Counted from the first letter of the stretch, positions 1-6,737 are shown. The stretch: 9,807 nucleotides of DNA from Sulfurimonas sp. (GCA_021107375.1 JAIOSY010000047.1:1-9807), one strand, 5' to 3'. Notes: a model not told the origin generated them from the sequence alone. Numbers and translations: made by a program.

Positions 1-431
1 GCCAACTGTTTTAACGGATTTTTTATAAGTTTTCTTTTTGAATTTAATACACTATGAAAAAAAGGTGGATAAACTGGTGTTTGAACTATCACTCCCTCAC
101 CCTCATTACTAAAAGCCTCAATACAAACACTCATACTAGCAACAACAGAATGAGAATAAAGTATATCTTCAATCTCAAAACTAATCCCATGTTCTTTTTT
201 CATCCACTCTATTTGGGCTAAAAAAGCACTCTTAGGAACTTCCTCATAACCTAAAACCGGATGTTCTAACCTTTTTTTAACAGCCTCTAAAACAAAGTCA
301 GGAGTATCTATATCCATATCAGCAACCCAAACAGGCATCACATCCTCTGTCCCAAATAACTCTTCTCTTAAAATGTATTTTTCAGCATTTGTATCTTCTC
401 GGCATGTGGAAACACTAAAGTCATAACTCAT
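1..431 (-). CDS. ovoB: PLP-dependent C-S lyase, MalY/PatB type; probable ovothiol sulfoxide lyase OvoB (partial, C-terminus off the left edge)
   Basis: I translated this gene directly from the minus strand. About 143 N-terminal residues are present and the rest lies beyond the window. The sequence fits fold-type I PLP enzymes of the MalY/PatB (cystathionine beta-lyase-like) group: MPVWVADMDIDTP near residues 32-44, the KRLEHPVLGY segment near 53-62, and VIVQTPVYPPFF near 114-125. The PLP lysine is not in the window. The ATG overlaps the ovoA stop as ATGA, with a GGAG Shine-Dalgarno six bases upstream at 438-441, so the two genes are almost certainly translated together. In ovothiol biosynthesis, OvoA makes 5-histidylcysteine sulfoxide and the PLP enzyme OvoB cleaves its C-S bond to give the thiohistidine. 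The OvoB assignment rests on that pairing, since the family alone would only support a generic beta C-S lyase. Repeat word 1 of the 12-bp motif lies inside it. Confidence 0.8.
   Translation of the reverse strand, partial: MSYDFSVSTCREDTNAEKYILREELFGTEDVMPVWVADMDIDTPDFVLEAVKKRLEHPVLGYEEVPKSAFLAQIEWMKKEHGISFEIEDILYSHSVVASMSVCIEAFSNEGEGVIVQTPVYPPFFHSVLNSKRKLIKNPLKQL
398..409 (-). repeat. 12-bp repeat word, copy 1 (YCACATGCCRAS)
   Basis: The minus strand reads CCACATGCCGAG, inside ovoB, encoding Ser-Thr-Cys-Arg. Confidence 0.8.
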
Positions 432-2296
432 TTTTTTCTCCAAACACTTACTTCATAATCTTCAATATTTTCGCAATGTAAAAATTCAAAATCATCATCC
501 ATTGTTATCTTGTTTTCATTAATCATAATAAAGATTCCACCCTTATTTAATCTATTTTTCACATCTACTAAAAACTGAGATAGCTCAATATATCGCTCTT
601 TTAGATTTGTAAAAACTACTAAATCATAAGAGTTAAAAATTGGTTTTAAATTTCTTGCATCACCTTGAGAGAATAAAATCTTATCTTTAAACTTTGAATA
701 TTCTTTCTCTTGCAGTTCAACTCCCACACTAATAAATCTAGCTGAGACATCAACTCCATCAACTCTATCAAACTCACATGCCAACTCAAAAGATATTCTT
801 CCAGTTCCACATGCCAAGTCTAGTGCTTTTGTTTTTTTATTTGCATATTTCAAAGCAATACCAGCACACTTTTTAGAAAAAGCAGAGTTATATTGAAGTT
901 CATAGTTTTGTAATACATCAGTAGAATTTTTAAAACTATTTTGCTCCCTATTTTCTTGATTTGAGATTACATATCTAAAACCAGCATGTTGATAAAAATG
1001 TCTTCTAAAAGCATAGCGAGATTTTTTCATAATCAAATTTCCAGAACTAGCCCAAGATGAGCCAAGAATTAAAGCATGTTTCTCATCATAAGTCGGGACT
1101 GTAAAATCATCATAAGCCTCATGAACTCTAAAACCATCAAAAGGGCGAATTGGTGTTCTAGACCACTGCCAAACATTTCCAACCACATCGTAAATTCCAT
1201 TGAAGTTGCACTTATCTACTGGTGCTGAACTCATATATTTTAAGTTTAAATTTGCTTTTTCATCATCTACTAAATCATCAATTCCCACATGCCGACATAT
1301 CGCCTCGTACTCAGCCTCACTTAGAAGTTTATACTCTAACTTATCTTTTTTACTTTTATATCTACAAAAGGCTTCAGCCTCAAGTGCATTTACATCAACA
1401 GGAAAACTTCTTGGCATATGAGTTTTTGCACTAATATTTCTGTAAAAATACTTCCCATCTTCTAAAATCCAAAAAGTAGGATGTTTAACTTTTGATATTT
1501 TTAAAAACTTTAAGCCCTCTTCACTCCAAATCTCTTTTTTTTCATATCCACCATCTTTTACAAACTCCATATATTCAGCATTTGAAACTAAATACTTAGA
1601 AGTTTTAAACTCCTCCACATTTTGAGAAAAACTACCATATTCATTATCCCAGCCATAGTATTTATCATCATGCTTTTTACCTAAACTTACTTGGCATGTG
1701 GGAATAGTTACAAACTTATTTTGAGGTGCTTCACTAAATTCTTCACAAACTTTAAACTCTTTAACTTTTTTGATAAACTCCAAAGGCATTTGACGGTGCA
1801 AGACTGATGATGTTTCTATATGAATTCTCTCATGCTCAATGCCCATAAGAATAATCCACATCTCACTGTCCCAAGTTATCGGTAAAACTAAAGGTAATTC
1901 ATCAATAAGTTTTAAAATCAACTCTTTTACTTTTTGACGATAAACTCTAGTATCACGAACACTTGGCCATTTATAATTTCTTGAATCAAGATCATCCCAA
2001 CTCATCTCATCAACACCAACGGCAAAAATTGACTCAAATTCTGGATTTATTCTATTTTCAATTATCTTCATATTTATAAGTTTATTTATAAAAAAGGTTG
2101 CAGTATGTCCAAAATAAAATATCATTGGATGACGAGTTGCTTCACTTTTTTTATAAAAGACACTATCATCTTTTAAAACTTCAAATATTTTCTCAAAAAG
2201 TTCATAGGTATTTAAAAAGTAATCTTTTATTTCTTGTCGTTTTTGCTCAACATCATTGCCATCAAGCCTAGGAGGATAGATACTTAGTTTACTCAA
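428..2296 (-). CDS. ovoA: 5-histidylcysteine sulfoxide synthase / 4-mercaptohistidine N1-methyltransferase OvoA (ovothiol biosynthesis)
   Basis: OvoA is a non-haem iron enzyme that joins cysteine to histidine C5 using O2. Its fused SAM domain N-methylates the thiohistidine after the lyase step. Domains in the 622 residues are a DinB-like region (about 20-170), an FGE-sulfatase-like region (about 195-445) and a methyltransferase (about 465-622). Iron ligands are visible as H64 (YFGHTATFF) and H155/H159 in HERIHIE, the HX3HXE signature. GNVWQW (373-378) and RYAFRRHFYQHAGFRYV (427-443) are typical of OvoA rather than of stand-alone EgtB. SAM motif I is ALDLACGTGR (491-500). The start is TTG, with AAAAGG six bases upstream; the next Met is residue 57, inside the first domain. 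Oddities: the protein is shorter than the roughly 700 residues I recall for the family, because the stretch before the terminal EVSVWRKK is cut down. Four copies of the 12-bp repeat word lie in the gene. Confidence 0.9.
   Translation of the reverse strand: MSKLSIYPPRLDGNDVEQKRQEIKDYFLNTYELFEKIFEVLKDDSVFYKKSEATRHPMIFYFGHTATFFINKLINMKIIENRINPEFESIFAVGVDEMSWDDLDSRNYKWPSVRDTRVYRQKVKELILKLIDELPLVLPITWDSEMWIILMGIEHERIHIETSSVLHRQMPLEFIKKVKEFKVCEEFSEAPQNKFVTIPTCQVSLGKKHDDKYYGWDNEYGSFSQNVEEFKTSKYLVSNAEYMEFVKDGGYEKKEIWSEEGLKFLKISKVKHPTFWILEDGKYFYRNISAKTHMPRSFPVDVNALEAEAFCRYKSKKDKLEYKLLSEAEYEAICRHVGIDDLVDDEKANLNLKYMSSAPVDKCNFNGIYDVVGNVWQWSRTPIRPFDGFRVHEAYDDFTVPTYDEKHALILGSSWASSGNLIMKKSRYAFRRHFYQHAGFRYVISNQENREQNSFKNSTDVLQNYELQYNSAFSKKCAGIALKYANKKTKALDLACGTGRISFELACEFDRVDGVDVSARFISVGVELQEKEYSKFKDKILFSQGDARNLKPIFNSYDLVVFTNLKERYIELSQFLVDVKNRLNKGGIFIMINENKITMDDDFEFLHCENIEDYEVSVWRKK
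431..437 (-). other. A7 slippery heptamer at the ovoA-ovoB junction
   Basis: The last OvoA codons are AGA AAA AAA TGA, so the seven A's sit as A_AAA_AAA in the zero frame, the classic -1 slippery arrangement. A -1 slip there would make the next codon ATG (431-429), the OvoB start, and join the two proteins. I see the heptamer directly; that it works is inference. No spaced stimulatory Shine-Dalgarno or clear hairpin was found. Confidence 0.4.
438..441 (-). promoter_or_regulatory. Shine-Dalgarno of ovoB, inside the ovoA 3' end
   Basis: The minus strand reads GGAG, then six A's, then ATG. The site is embedded in the Trp-Arg codons that end OvoA, so ribosomes finishing ovoA are positioned to start ovoB. 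Confidence 0.75.
774..785 (+). repeat. 12-bp repeat word, copy 2 (YCACATGCCRAS)
   Basis: The plus strand reads TCACATGCCAAC, inside ovoA, encoding Leu-Ala-Cys-Glu on the minus strand. It is in tandem with copy 3, 33 bases away in the same orientation. Confidence 0.75.
807..818 (+). repeat. 12-bp repeat word, copy 3 (YCACATGCCRAS)
   Basis: The plus strand reads CCACATGCCAAG, inside ovoA at SAM motif I (Leu-Ala-Cys-Gly). It matches copy 6 over 14 bases when the two preceding T's are included. Confidence 0.8.
1285..1296 (+). repeat. 12-bp repeat word, copy 4 (YCACATGCCRAS)
   Basis: The plus strand reads CCACATGCCGAC, inside ovoA, encoding Cys-Arg-His-Val-Gly on the minus strand. Confidence 0.8.
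1690..1701 (-). repeat. 12-bp repeat word, copy 5 (YCACATGCCRAS)
   Basis: The minus strand reads CCACATGCCAAG, inside ovoA, encoding Pro-Thr-Cys-Gln. Confidence 0.8.
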
Positions 2297-2312
2297 AAAT
2301 AGCCTTTTTATT

Positions 2313-2321
2313 TGTTATAAT
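2313..2321 (+). promoter_or_regulatory. Extended -10 (TGnTATAAT) of the pgeF promoter
   Basis: The plus strand reads TGTTATAAT, an exact extended -10 of the type favoured in Campylobacterota. Seven bases beyond its last T is position 2328, the A of the pgeF ATG. The predicted transcript is therefore leaderless, and there is no Shine-Dalgarno in the bases before the ATG. Confidence 0.65.
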
Positions 2322-2322
2322 T

Positions 2323-2328
2323 ATTATA
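2323..2328 (-). promoter_or_regulatory. -10 box (TATAAT) of the ovoA-ovoB promoter
   Basis: A perfect TATAAT lies on the minus strand 26 bases before the ovoA TTG. A start about seven bases downstream (near 2316) would give a leader of about 20 bases carrying the AAAAGG ribosome site. No convincing -35 is seen, which is usual for the main sigma factor of Campylobacterota. The box overlaps the first base of pgeF. Confidence 0.6.
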
Positions 2329-3053
2329 TGAAAATTATTCAAAGTAAACTATTAAACAACTTTACAAACCTAAGTCATGGCTTTACAACTACAAAAATGG
2401 GTAATTTAGCTTTCCATGTAAATGACAACCCTCAGAATGTGGATATAAATCATGAAAGCTTGGCATCAGAGATGGGGTATAAGAAAAACTCATTAATTCA
2501 TATGAAACAGATTCACTCTTGCGATGTGCATATAGTAAATAATGACGATAATTTCCAAAGTCCAAAAAGTTGTGATGCACTTGTAACAAATAAAAAAAAC
2601 ATACCCTTAATGGTAATGGTAGCTGATTGTAACCCAATACTTTTTTATGATGAAAAAGAGAAAGTTATAGCAGTTGCACATGCTGGACGACAAGGTGCTT
2701 TTAAAAATATAGTTAAAAATACCGTAGAGAGTATGAGATGCAAATTTAATTCAAAAGCAGAAAATATCTATGTAACTATCGGTGCTAGTATAGGAGTATG
2801 TTGTTATGAAGTTGGAGAAGAAATTTATGATGAAGCTGTTAAAATTGGACTTGATTACTCTTTAGAAAAAAGAGGGAACAGTCACTATTTAAACATCTCT
2901 AAAATATTAAAAAAACAACTCTTGGCATGTGGAATTAAAGAGAAAAATATTGAAATCTCAAATGAGTGTACTTGTTGTAAAAGTAACAAATACTACTCAT
3001 ATAGAGCAAATCCAAAAACTGGAAGATTCGCAGGGGTGATTATGCTAAAGTAA
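2328..3053 (+). CDS. pgeF: Peptidoglycan editing factor PgeF (YfiH / laccase-domain, formerly polyphenol oxidase family)
   Basis: The 241-residue length is normal for the family. The conserved metal and active-site residues are present in order: H63 in MKQIHSCDV, C101 in VMVADCNP and H118 in AVAHAGRQGAF. IGASIGVCCYEVGEE (151-165), CTCC (214-217) and a terminal GRFAGVI are also family features. In E. coli, YfiH/PgeF removes wrongly incorporated amino acids from peptidoglycan precursors; relatives have been reported to act on purine nucleosides or as copper oxidases. The in vivo role here is therefore inferred. The residue after HAG is Arg, where I recall Trp in many homologues. The gene is alone on the plus strand, divergent from ovoA with 31 bases between start codons, and convergent with dxs with a 9-base overlap. 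It carries one copy of the 12-bp repeat word and appears to be translated from a leaderless mRNA. Confidence 0.88.
   Translation: MKIIQSKLLNNFTNLSHGFTTTKMGNLAFHVNDNPQNVDINHESLASEMGYKKNSLIHMKQIHSCDVHIVNNDDNFQSPKSCDALVTNKKNIPLMVMVADCNPILFYDEKEKVIAVAHAGRQGAFKNIVKNTVESMRCKFNSKAENIYVTIGASIGVCCYEVGEEIYDEAVKIGLDYSLEKRGNSHYLNISKILKKQLLACGIKEKNIEISNECTCCKSNKYYSYRANPKTGRFAGVIMLK
2921..2932 (-). repeat. 12-bp repeat word, copy 6 (YCACATGCCRAS)
   Basis: The minus strand reads CCACATGCCAAG, inside the plus-strand gene pgeF, where it encodes Leu-Ala-Cys-Gly. Confidence 0.8.
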
Positions 3054-4865
3054 TTCTTTCACTTTAAGTGCTAATTGAGAAGGTAAAAGCCCTAAAGACT
3101 CCTCAACAAGCTTAGTATTTCCATGCGTGATAAACTCATCTTCATACTCAAAACTTGTTAATTCAATATCTAAAATTTTCTCTTTTGCTAAAAAGTCTAA
3201 AATTGCACTTACTACTCCGCCAGCTTTTGAATAGTCTGAAAATACAAACCATGTTTTGTGTTTAGTTGCCAAGTTTCTAAGCATGTTTTCGTCTAATGGT
3301 TTTACAAATCGTAAATCTAAGATACTTACATCTTCTTCTAAAAATTTAGCACTCTCATAAGCACGACCTACTCCATTTCCATAACCAATAAATAAAATAT
3401 CACTATCAGTGGAATAAAGCAATTGAGATTTTGCCAATTCAAAAGGTGTTGATTCTATCAAGTCTGTTTCTTTAAATGAACCTCTTGGATAACGCAAAGA
3501 ACAAGGGTGTTGATACTCAGAAGCAAAAGCCATCGCCTGATGAAAACTTTTCTCATCTCTTGGAGCGAAAAGAGTCATATTTGGTATCGCTCTTAAAAAA
3601 GATATATCAAAAACACCTTGATGAGTCTCACCATCTTCACCAACAATTCCAGCACGGTCTAAAGCAAATACAACTGGTAAATCCATTAAACAAGTATCAT
3701 GAATAACTTGGTCATACCCCCGTTGAAGAAAAGTTGAGTAGATTGTACAAAAAGGTTTAAAACCCTCTTTTGCTAAAGCTGACATCGAGGTAACTGCATG
3801 TTGCTCTGCTATAGCAACATCCCAAAATCTATCTGGGTAAGTTTCCATTAACTCATTCATCCCTGTTCCACTTGGCATTGCAGCAGTCGCACCAACTATT
3901 TTTTCATCATTTTTTGCTAGATGCATTAATGCTTCTGTAAAGATTTGAGTTGCACTTTTATCTGATGATTTTTTAGAACTTGCTCCACTTTTTAAATCAA
4001 ATGGACTAACTCCATGCCATTTTTCCTCTTTACCCTCTGCTATCTCATAGCCCTTACCCTTTAAAGTTTGACAATGAACTATAACTGGTTTACCAAGATC
4101 TTTTGCTAACTCTAAAGTCTCTACAAGTGATTTAATATTATGCCCATCAATAGGACCAATATAATCAATCCCCATCTCCTCAAACATAATCCCTGGAGTG
4201 ATAAGCTTTAAACCCTCCTCCATTCTTTTTGCAATATAATGAGCTCCCTCACCAAAATTATCTACAAAATTTTCAGTATGTTTTTTAAACTTTTGATAAA
4301 AAGACCCAGCCATAGCAGAACTAAGGATTCTACTTAATGCTCCGATAGGTTTTGCGATACTCATCTCATTATCATTTAAAATAATAATCATGGGATACTT
4401 TCTATCCCCAAGTTCATTTAAAGCTTCATAAACCATACCAGCAGTCATAGAACCATCACCAATCATGGCAATAGGAATTCTTGAGTCTTGCTCACCCTTT
4501 AGAGCAATAGCCTTAGCCGCTCCAACTCCGAGAGATATAGAGGTTGAACTATGTCCAGCTACAAAATAATCGTCCTCACTCTCACTTGGTTTTGTATATC
4601 CACACACACCATTAAATTGACGAAGAGTATCAAAATTATCCCATCTATCTGTTAAAAGTTTATGTGCATAAGATTGATGTGAAACATCAAAAATAAATGG
4701 ATCTTTTTTAGAATCAAATACCTTATGCATAGCTACAATTAACTCTGTTGCACCTAGTGTTGAACTTAAATGTCCACCATTTTTACTAACAACTCTTAAA
4801 ATTTCTTCTCTAATTTCACCACAAAGAGTTTCTAACTCCGGTATAGTTTTTGACTTAATATTCAT
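3045..4865 (-). CDS. dxs: 1-deoxy-D-xylulose-5-phosphate synthase
   Basis: DXS condenses pyruvate and glyceraldehyde-3-phosphate, using thiamine diphosphate, in the first step of the MEP isoprenoid pathway. The 606 residues match the family length of about 620. Visible features are an N-terminal GGHLSSTLGATEL (30-42), H63 in DVSHQSYAHK, the thiamine diphosphate/Mg motif GDGSMTAG (136-143) through N164 in ILNDNEMSI, the catalytic E354 in AIAEQHAVT, and DRAGIVGEDGETHQG (403-417) in the pyrimidine-binding half. A transketolase C-terminal domain follows. It is the last gene of the operon, seven bases after fliH with only a weak GAG-type ribosome site, so translation is probably coupled to fliH. 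Its TAG stop lies inside the end of the convergent pgeF, with no terminator between them. Placing dxs directly after fliH is, as I recall, usual in Campylobacter too. Confidence 0.97.
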   Translation of the reverse strand: MNIKSKTIPELETLCGEIREEILRVVSKNGGHLSSTLGATELIVAMHKVFDSKKDPFIFDVSHQSYAHKLLTDRWDNFDTLRQFNGVCGYTKPSESEDDYFVAGHSSTSISLGVGAAKAIALKGEQDSRIPIAMIGDGSMTAGMVYEALNELGDRKYPMIIILNDNEMSIAKPIGALSRILSSAMAGSFYQKFKKHTENFVDNFGEGAHYIAKRMEEGLKLITPGIMFEEMGIDYIGPIDGHNIKSLVETLELAKDLGKPVIVHCQTLKGKGYEIAEGKEEKWHGVSPFDLKSGASSKKSSDKSATQIFTEALMHLAKNDEKIVGATAAMPSGTGMNELMETYPDRFWDVAIAEQHAVTSMSALAKEGFKPFCTIYSTFLQRGYDQVIHDTCLMDLPVVFALDRAGIVGEDGETHQGVFDISFLRAIPNMTLFAPRDEKSFHQAMAFASEYQHPCSLRYPRGSFKETDLIESTPFELAKSQLLYSTDSDILFIGYGNGVGRAYESAKFLEEDVSILDLRFVKPLDENMLRNLATKHKTWFVFSDYSKAGGVVSAILDFLAKEKILDIELTSFEYEDEFITHGNTKLVEESLGLLPSQLALKVKELL

Positions 4866-4872
4866 TTATATT

Positions 4873-5709
4873 TTACTCACTTAAAGCAACTTTTTTTACT
4901 CTTTGGAATCTTTTTGAAATTTGTGAATCTATATTACCCGCATCACTTATAGCTATCACTCCACCTTCATTTACAGCACTATCTGAAACAATTTGTATAT
5001 TTTCTAAAACTCCAACATGCTCAGAAATTGCACCATGATCTTTTGGATTTACTCTTAGAGTTATTTTAGATGCACTTTGAAGCTCTTTTATCAACTCATC
5101 ACCTAAAACCTTTGCAACATCTTGAGAATTTTGTGAAAGTTCAAGATTTATAACCTCTTGCGATATATCAATTGCAGCTAAAACAAGCTCTTTTTTTATA
5201 CTCTCTAGTGCATCCCTAAACTCTTTAGCACTATTTTCCAAGGTGCTAACAGAGGTTGAAAACTGTGCTAAACCATTAGCCTTATTTTTCTCTTCATCTT
5301 CAAAAGCTTTTTTTATTCCAGCCTCTATTCCAGCATTAAAAGACTCATCTTTTACTTTTTCAAGTTCTTGCTTAAACTCTTCTTCATTTGATTCAAGTTT
5401 CATTTGTAATTTAATAAAATTTGAAGACATCTCATCTGTTTTTTTCATAAGAGACTCGATTAAAGCATCTTTTGAACTCTTACTCATTGCACTTGAATCT
5501 ATATCACTTTGCCTACGATTTGGATTATTATCTTCTGAATATTCCTCTTCTTCTGGCAAACCACTTTCATCTTCACAATATTGTTCGACCAAAGAAGAAG
5601 TAAATGTTGTATCTGAATCACTATCATTTTGATTCAAAGAAAGAACTTTAAAACTATACTTACTCACAGCATGTTTTTGAAGTTTATCATTTGTTATAAT
5701 CGTCATCAT
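4873..5709 (-). CDS. fliH: Flagellar assembly protein FliH (export ATPase regulator)
   Basis: FliH dimers bind the FliI ATPase, hold it inactive and help dock it at the type III export gate under the flagellar C-ring. The 278-residue protein has an acidic, low-complexity N-terminal half (about 28-65). A charged coiled-coil stretch (about 80-145) carries only one clear GxxxG unit (G127-G131), fewer than in many FliH proteins. The C-terminal FliH/V-ATPase-E-like domain (about 160-278) ends with NEGGVIAISDAGNIDSQI. Identity rests on this C-terminal pattern and on its place directly after fliG, two bases downstream. The start is a twin ATGATG: the first ATG (5709) is only five bases after the GAG of the ribosome site, so the second (5706) may be the true start. 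FliH is poorly conserved at sequence level, so context carries weight. Confidence 0.9.
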   Translation of the reverse strand: MMTIITNDKLQKHAVSKYSFKVLSLNQNDSDSDTTFTSSLVEQYCEDESGLPEEEEYSEDNNPNRRQSDIDSSAMSKSSKDALIESLMKKTDEMSSNFIKLQMKLESNEEEFKQELEKVKDESFNAGIEAGIKKAFEDEEKNKANGLAQFSTSVSTLENSAKEFRDALESIKKELVLAAIDISQEVINLELSQNSQDVAKVLGDELIKELQSASKITLRVNPKDHGAISEHVGVLENIQIVSDSAVNEGGVIAISDAGNIDSQISKRFQRVKKVALSE

Positions 5710-5711
5710 AT

Positions 5712-6737
5712 CTACTCAATCATCTCTTCAGTTGAACCCATTTGAATTGTTCCAGCTTCAGCAAGCCCATTAACAACCTCAACAATTTTTCTCTGAGCAG
5801 TTTCAACATCTTTCATCTTAACTGCACCAAGGAACTGCATCTCCTCTTCAAATGCATCTTTTGCTCTCTCACTCATTGCAGAGAAAAATTTCTCTTTAAG
5901 TTCATCAGGAGAAGATTTAAGTGCTAACATCAACTCAGCCTTATCTACAGCTTTTAGAGTTTCTGTAATCGCATTTTTATCTAAAGAAACCATATCATCA
6001 AAAGTAAACATCATCTCTTTAATTTGTGTAGCTAGACCCTCATCAACTTGTTCAATTGTTGCAAGAGTAGATTTAGAACTTTTAGCTCCAAGTCTATTGA
6101 ATATATCAGCAACAGCTCTTGTTCCACCAACCTCAACTTTATATGAAGCAAGAGATTCAAGCTTAGACTCTAATACAGCTGAAACCCTTTTAATTACAGA
6201 AGGTGAAATATCTCCAAGCTTAGCCATTCTCATCGCAACCTCACTTCTAAGCTCGTCTGAGAAAAACTGTAGCGTATCTGCTGCTTCTGTTGAATCCATA
6301 TGAGCCAAGATAAGAGCAATAGTTTGGGGATGCTCATGAGTAATAAAATCTGAAAGTTGTTGAGGCTTAATTTTTGAAAGATATGCAAAGTTTTGAGTAT
6401 TTTGCATAGATTTTGTAAGTTTATCTAAAACTTTTTTAGCCTCTTCTGGTCCAAGAGTTCTGTAAAGAAGTTCTCTTGCGTACTCCATACCACCAGTTGT
6501 CATAAACTGACCAGATTGAAAAATTGCATGAAACTCTTCCAAAACTGCAGTAGCAATAGCTTTTTCTATTGTTTTACCACCAGCAATATACTTTGAAACC
6601 TCAGTAATAGCATCAACACTCATATTTGAAAAAATTTCAGTTGTATTATCTTCACCTATTTGAAGAAGTAATATTGCAATCTTCTCTGCCATTCCCATCT
6701 CATCAAATTTTGCTTGTTGTACTGGAGATAGATTCAT
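5712..6737 (-). CDS. fliG: Flagellar motor switch protein FliG
   Basis: FliG forms the upper C-ring, binds the FliF cytoplasmic tail and receives torque from the stator. All three domains are present in 341 residues: FliG_N (about 10-110), the middle domain with EHPQ at 135-138 (binds FliM), and the C-terminal domain. The MFxF hinge is M243-F246 (MFTF). By alignment to the E. coli torque helix, K274, R291 and the acidic pair E298/E299 correspond to K264, R281 and D288/D289; the acidic pair is Glu instead of Asp, so charge is kept. The start ATG follows GAAAGG with a seven-base spacer in a 13-base gap after fliF. It lies between fliF and fliH, as expected for this operon. Confidence 0.98.
   Translation of the reverse strand: MNLSPVQQAKFDEMGMAEKIAILLLQIGEDNTTEIFSNMSVDAITEVSKYIAGGKTIEKAIATAVLEEFHAIFQSGQFMTTGGMEYARELLYRTLGPEEAKKVLDKLTKSMQNTQNFAYLSKIKPQQLSDFITHEHPQTIALILAHMDSTEAADTLQFFSDELRSEVAMRMAKLGDISPSVIKRVSAVLESKLESLASYKVEVGGTRAVADIFNRLGAKSSKSTLATIEQVDEGLATQIKEMMFTFDDMVSLDKNAITETLKAVDKAELMLALKSSPDELKEKFFSAMSERAKDAFEEEMQFLGAVKMKDVETAQRKIVEVVNGLAEAGTIQMGSTEEMIE

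Noticed and set aside
1200..1434. Two overlapping plus-strand open frames of about 70 codons opposite ovoA
   Set aside because: They are antisense to the conserved FGE-like domain, mutually overlapping and compositionally random. They are shadows of ovoA.
1413..1792. Near matches GGCATATG (1413-1420) and GGCATTTG (1785-1792) as further copies of the 12-bp word
   Set aside because: Each has a mismatch in the core, and such near matches are not rare in this composition. Only exact matches to the core and flanks were counted.
428..2296. Reading the sulfoxide synthase as EgtB (ergothioneine) or SenA (selenoneine)
   Set aside because: Those enzymes share the DinB-FGE core but not the fused C-terminal methyltransferase. 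The HTATFFINKL and RYAFRRHFYQHAGFRYV stretches and the adjacent PLP lyase fit OvoA better.
3060..3070. Inverted repeat CACTTTAAGTG just inside the dxs end, as a possible terminator
   Set aside because: Five-base AT-rich arms with a one-base loop and no following T-run could not form a working intrinsic terminator.
5243..5632. A 129-codon open frame on the plus strand opposite fliH
   Set aside because: It is antisense to a well-supported fliH, made of Ser/Phe-rich low-complexity sequence expected from the complement of acidic codons, and has no ribosome site or family resemblance.
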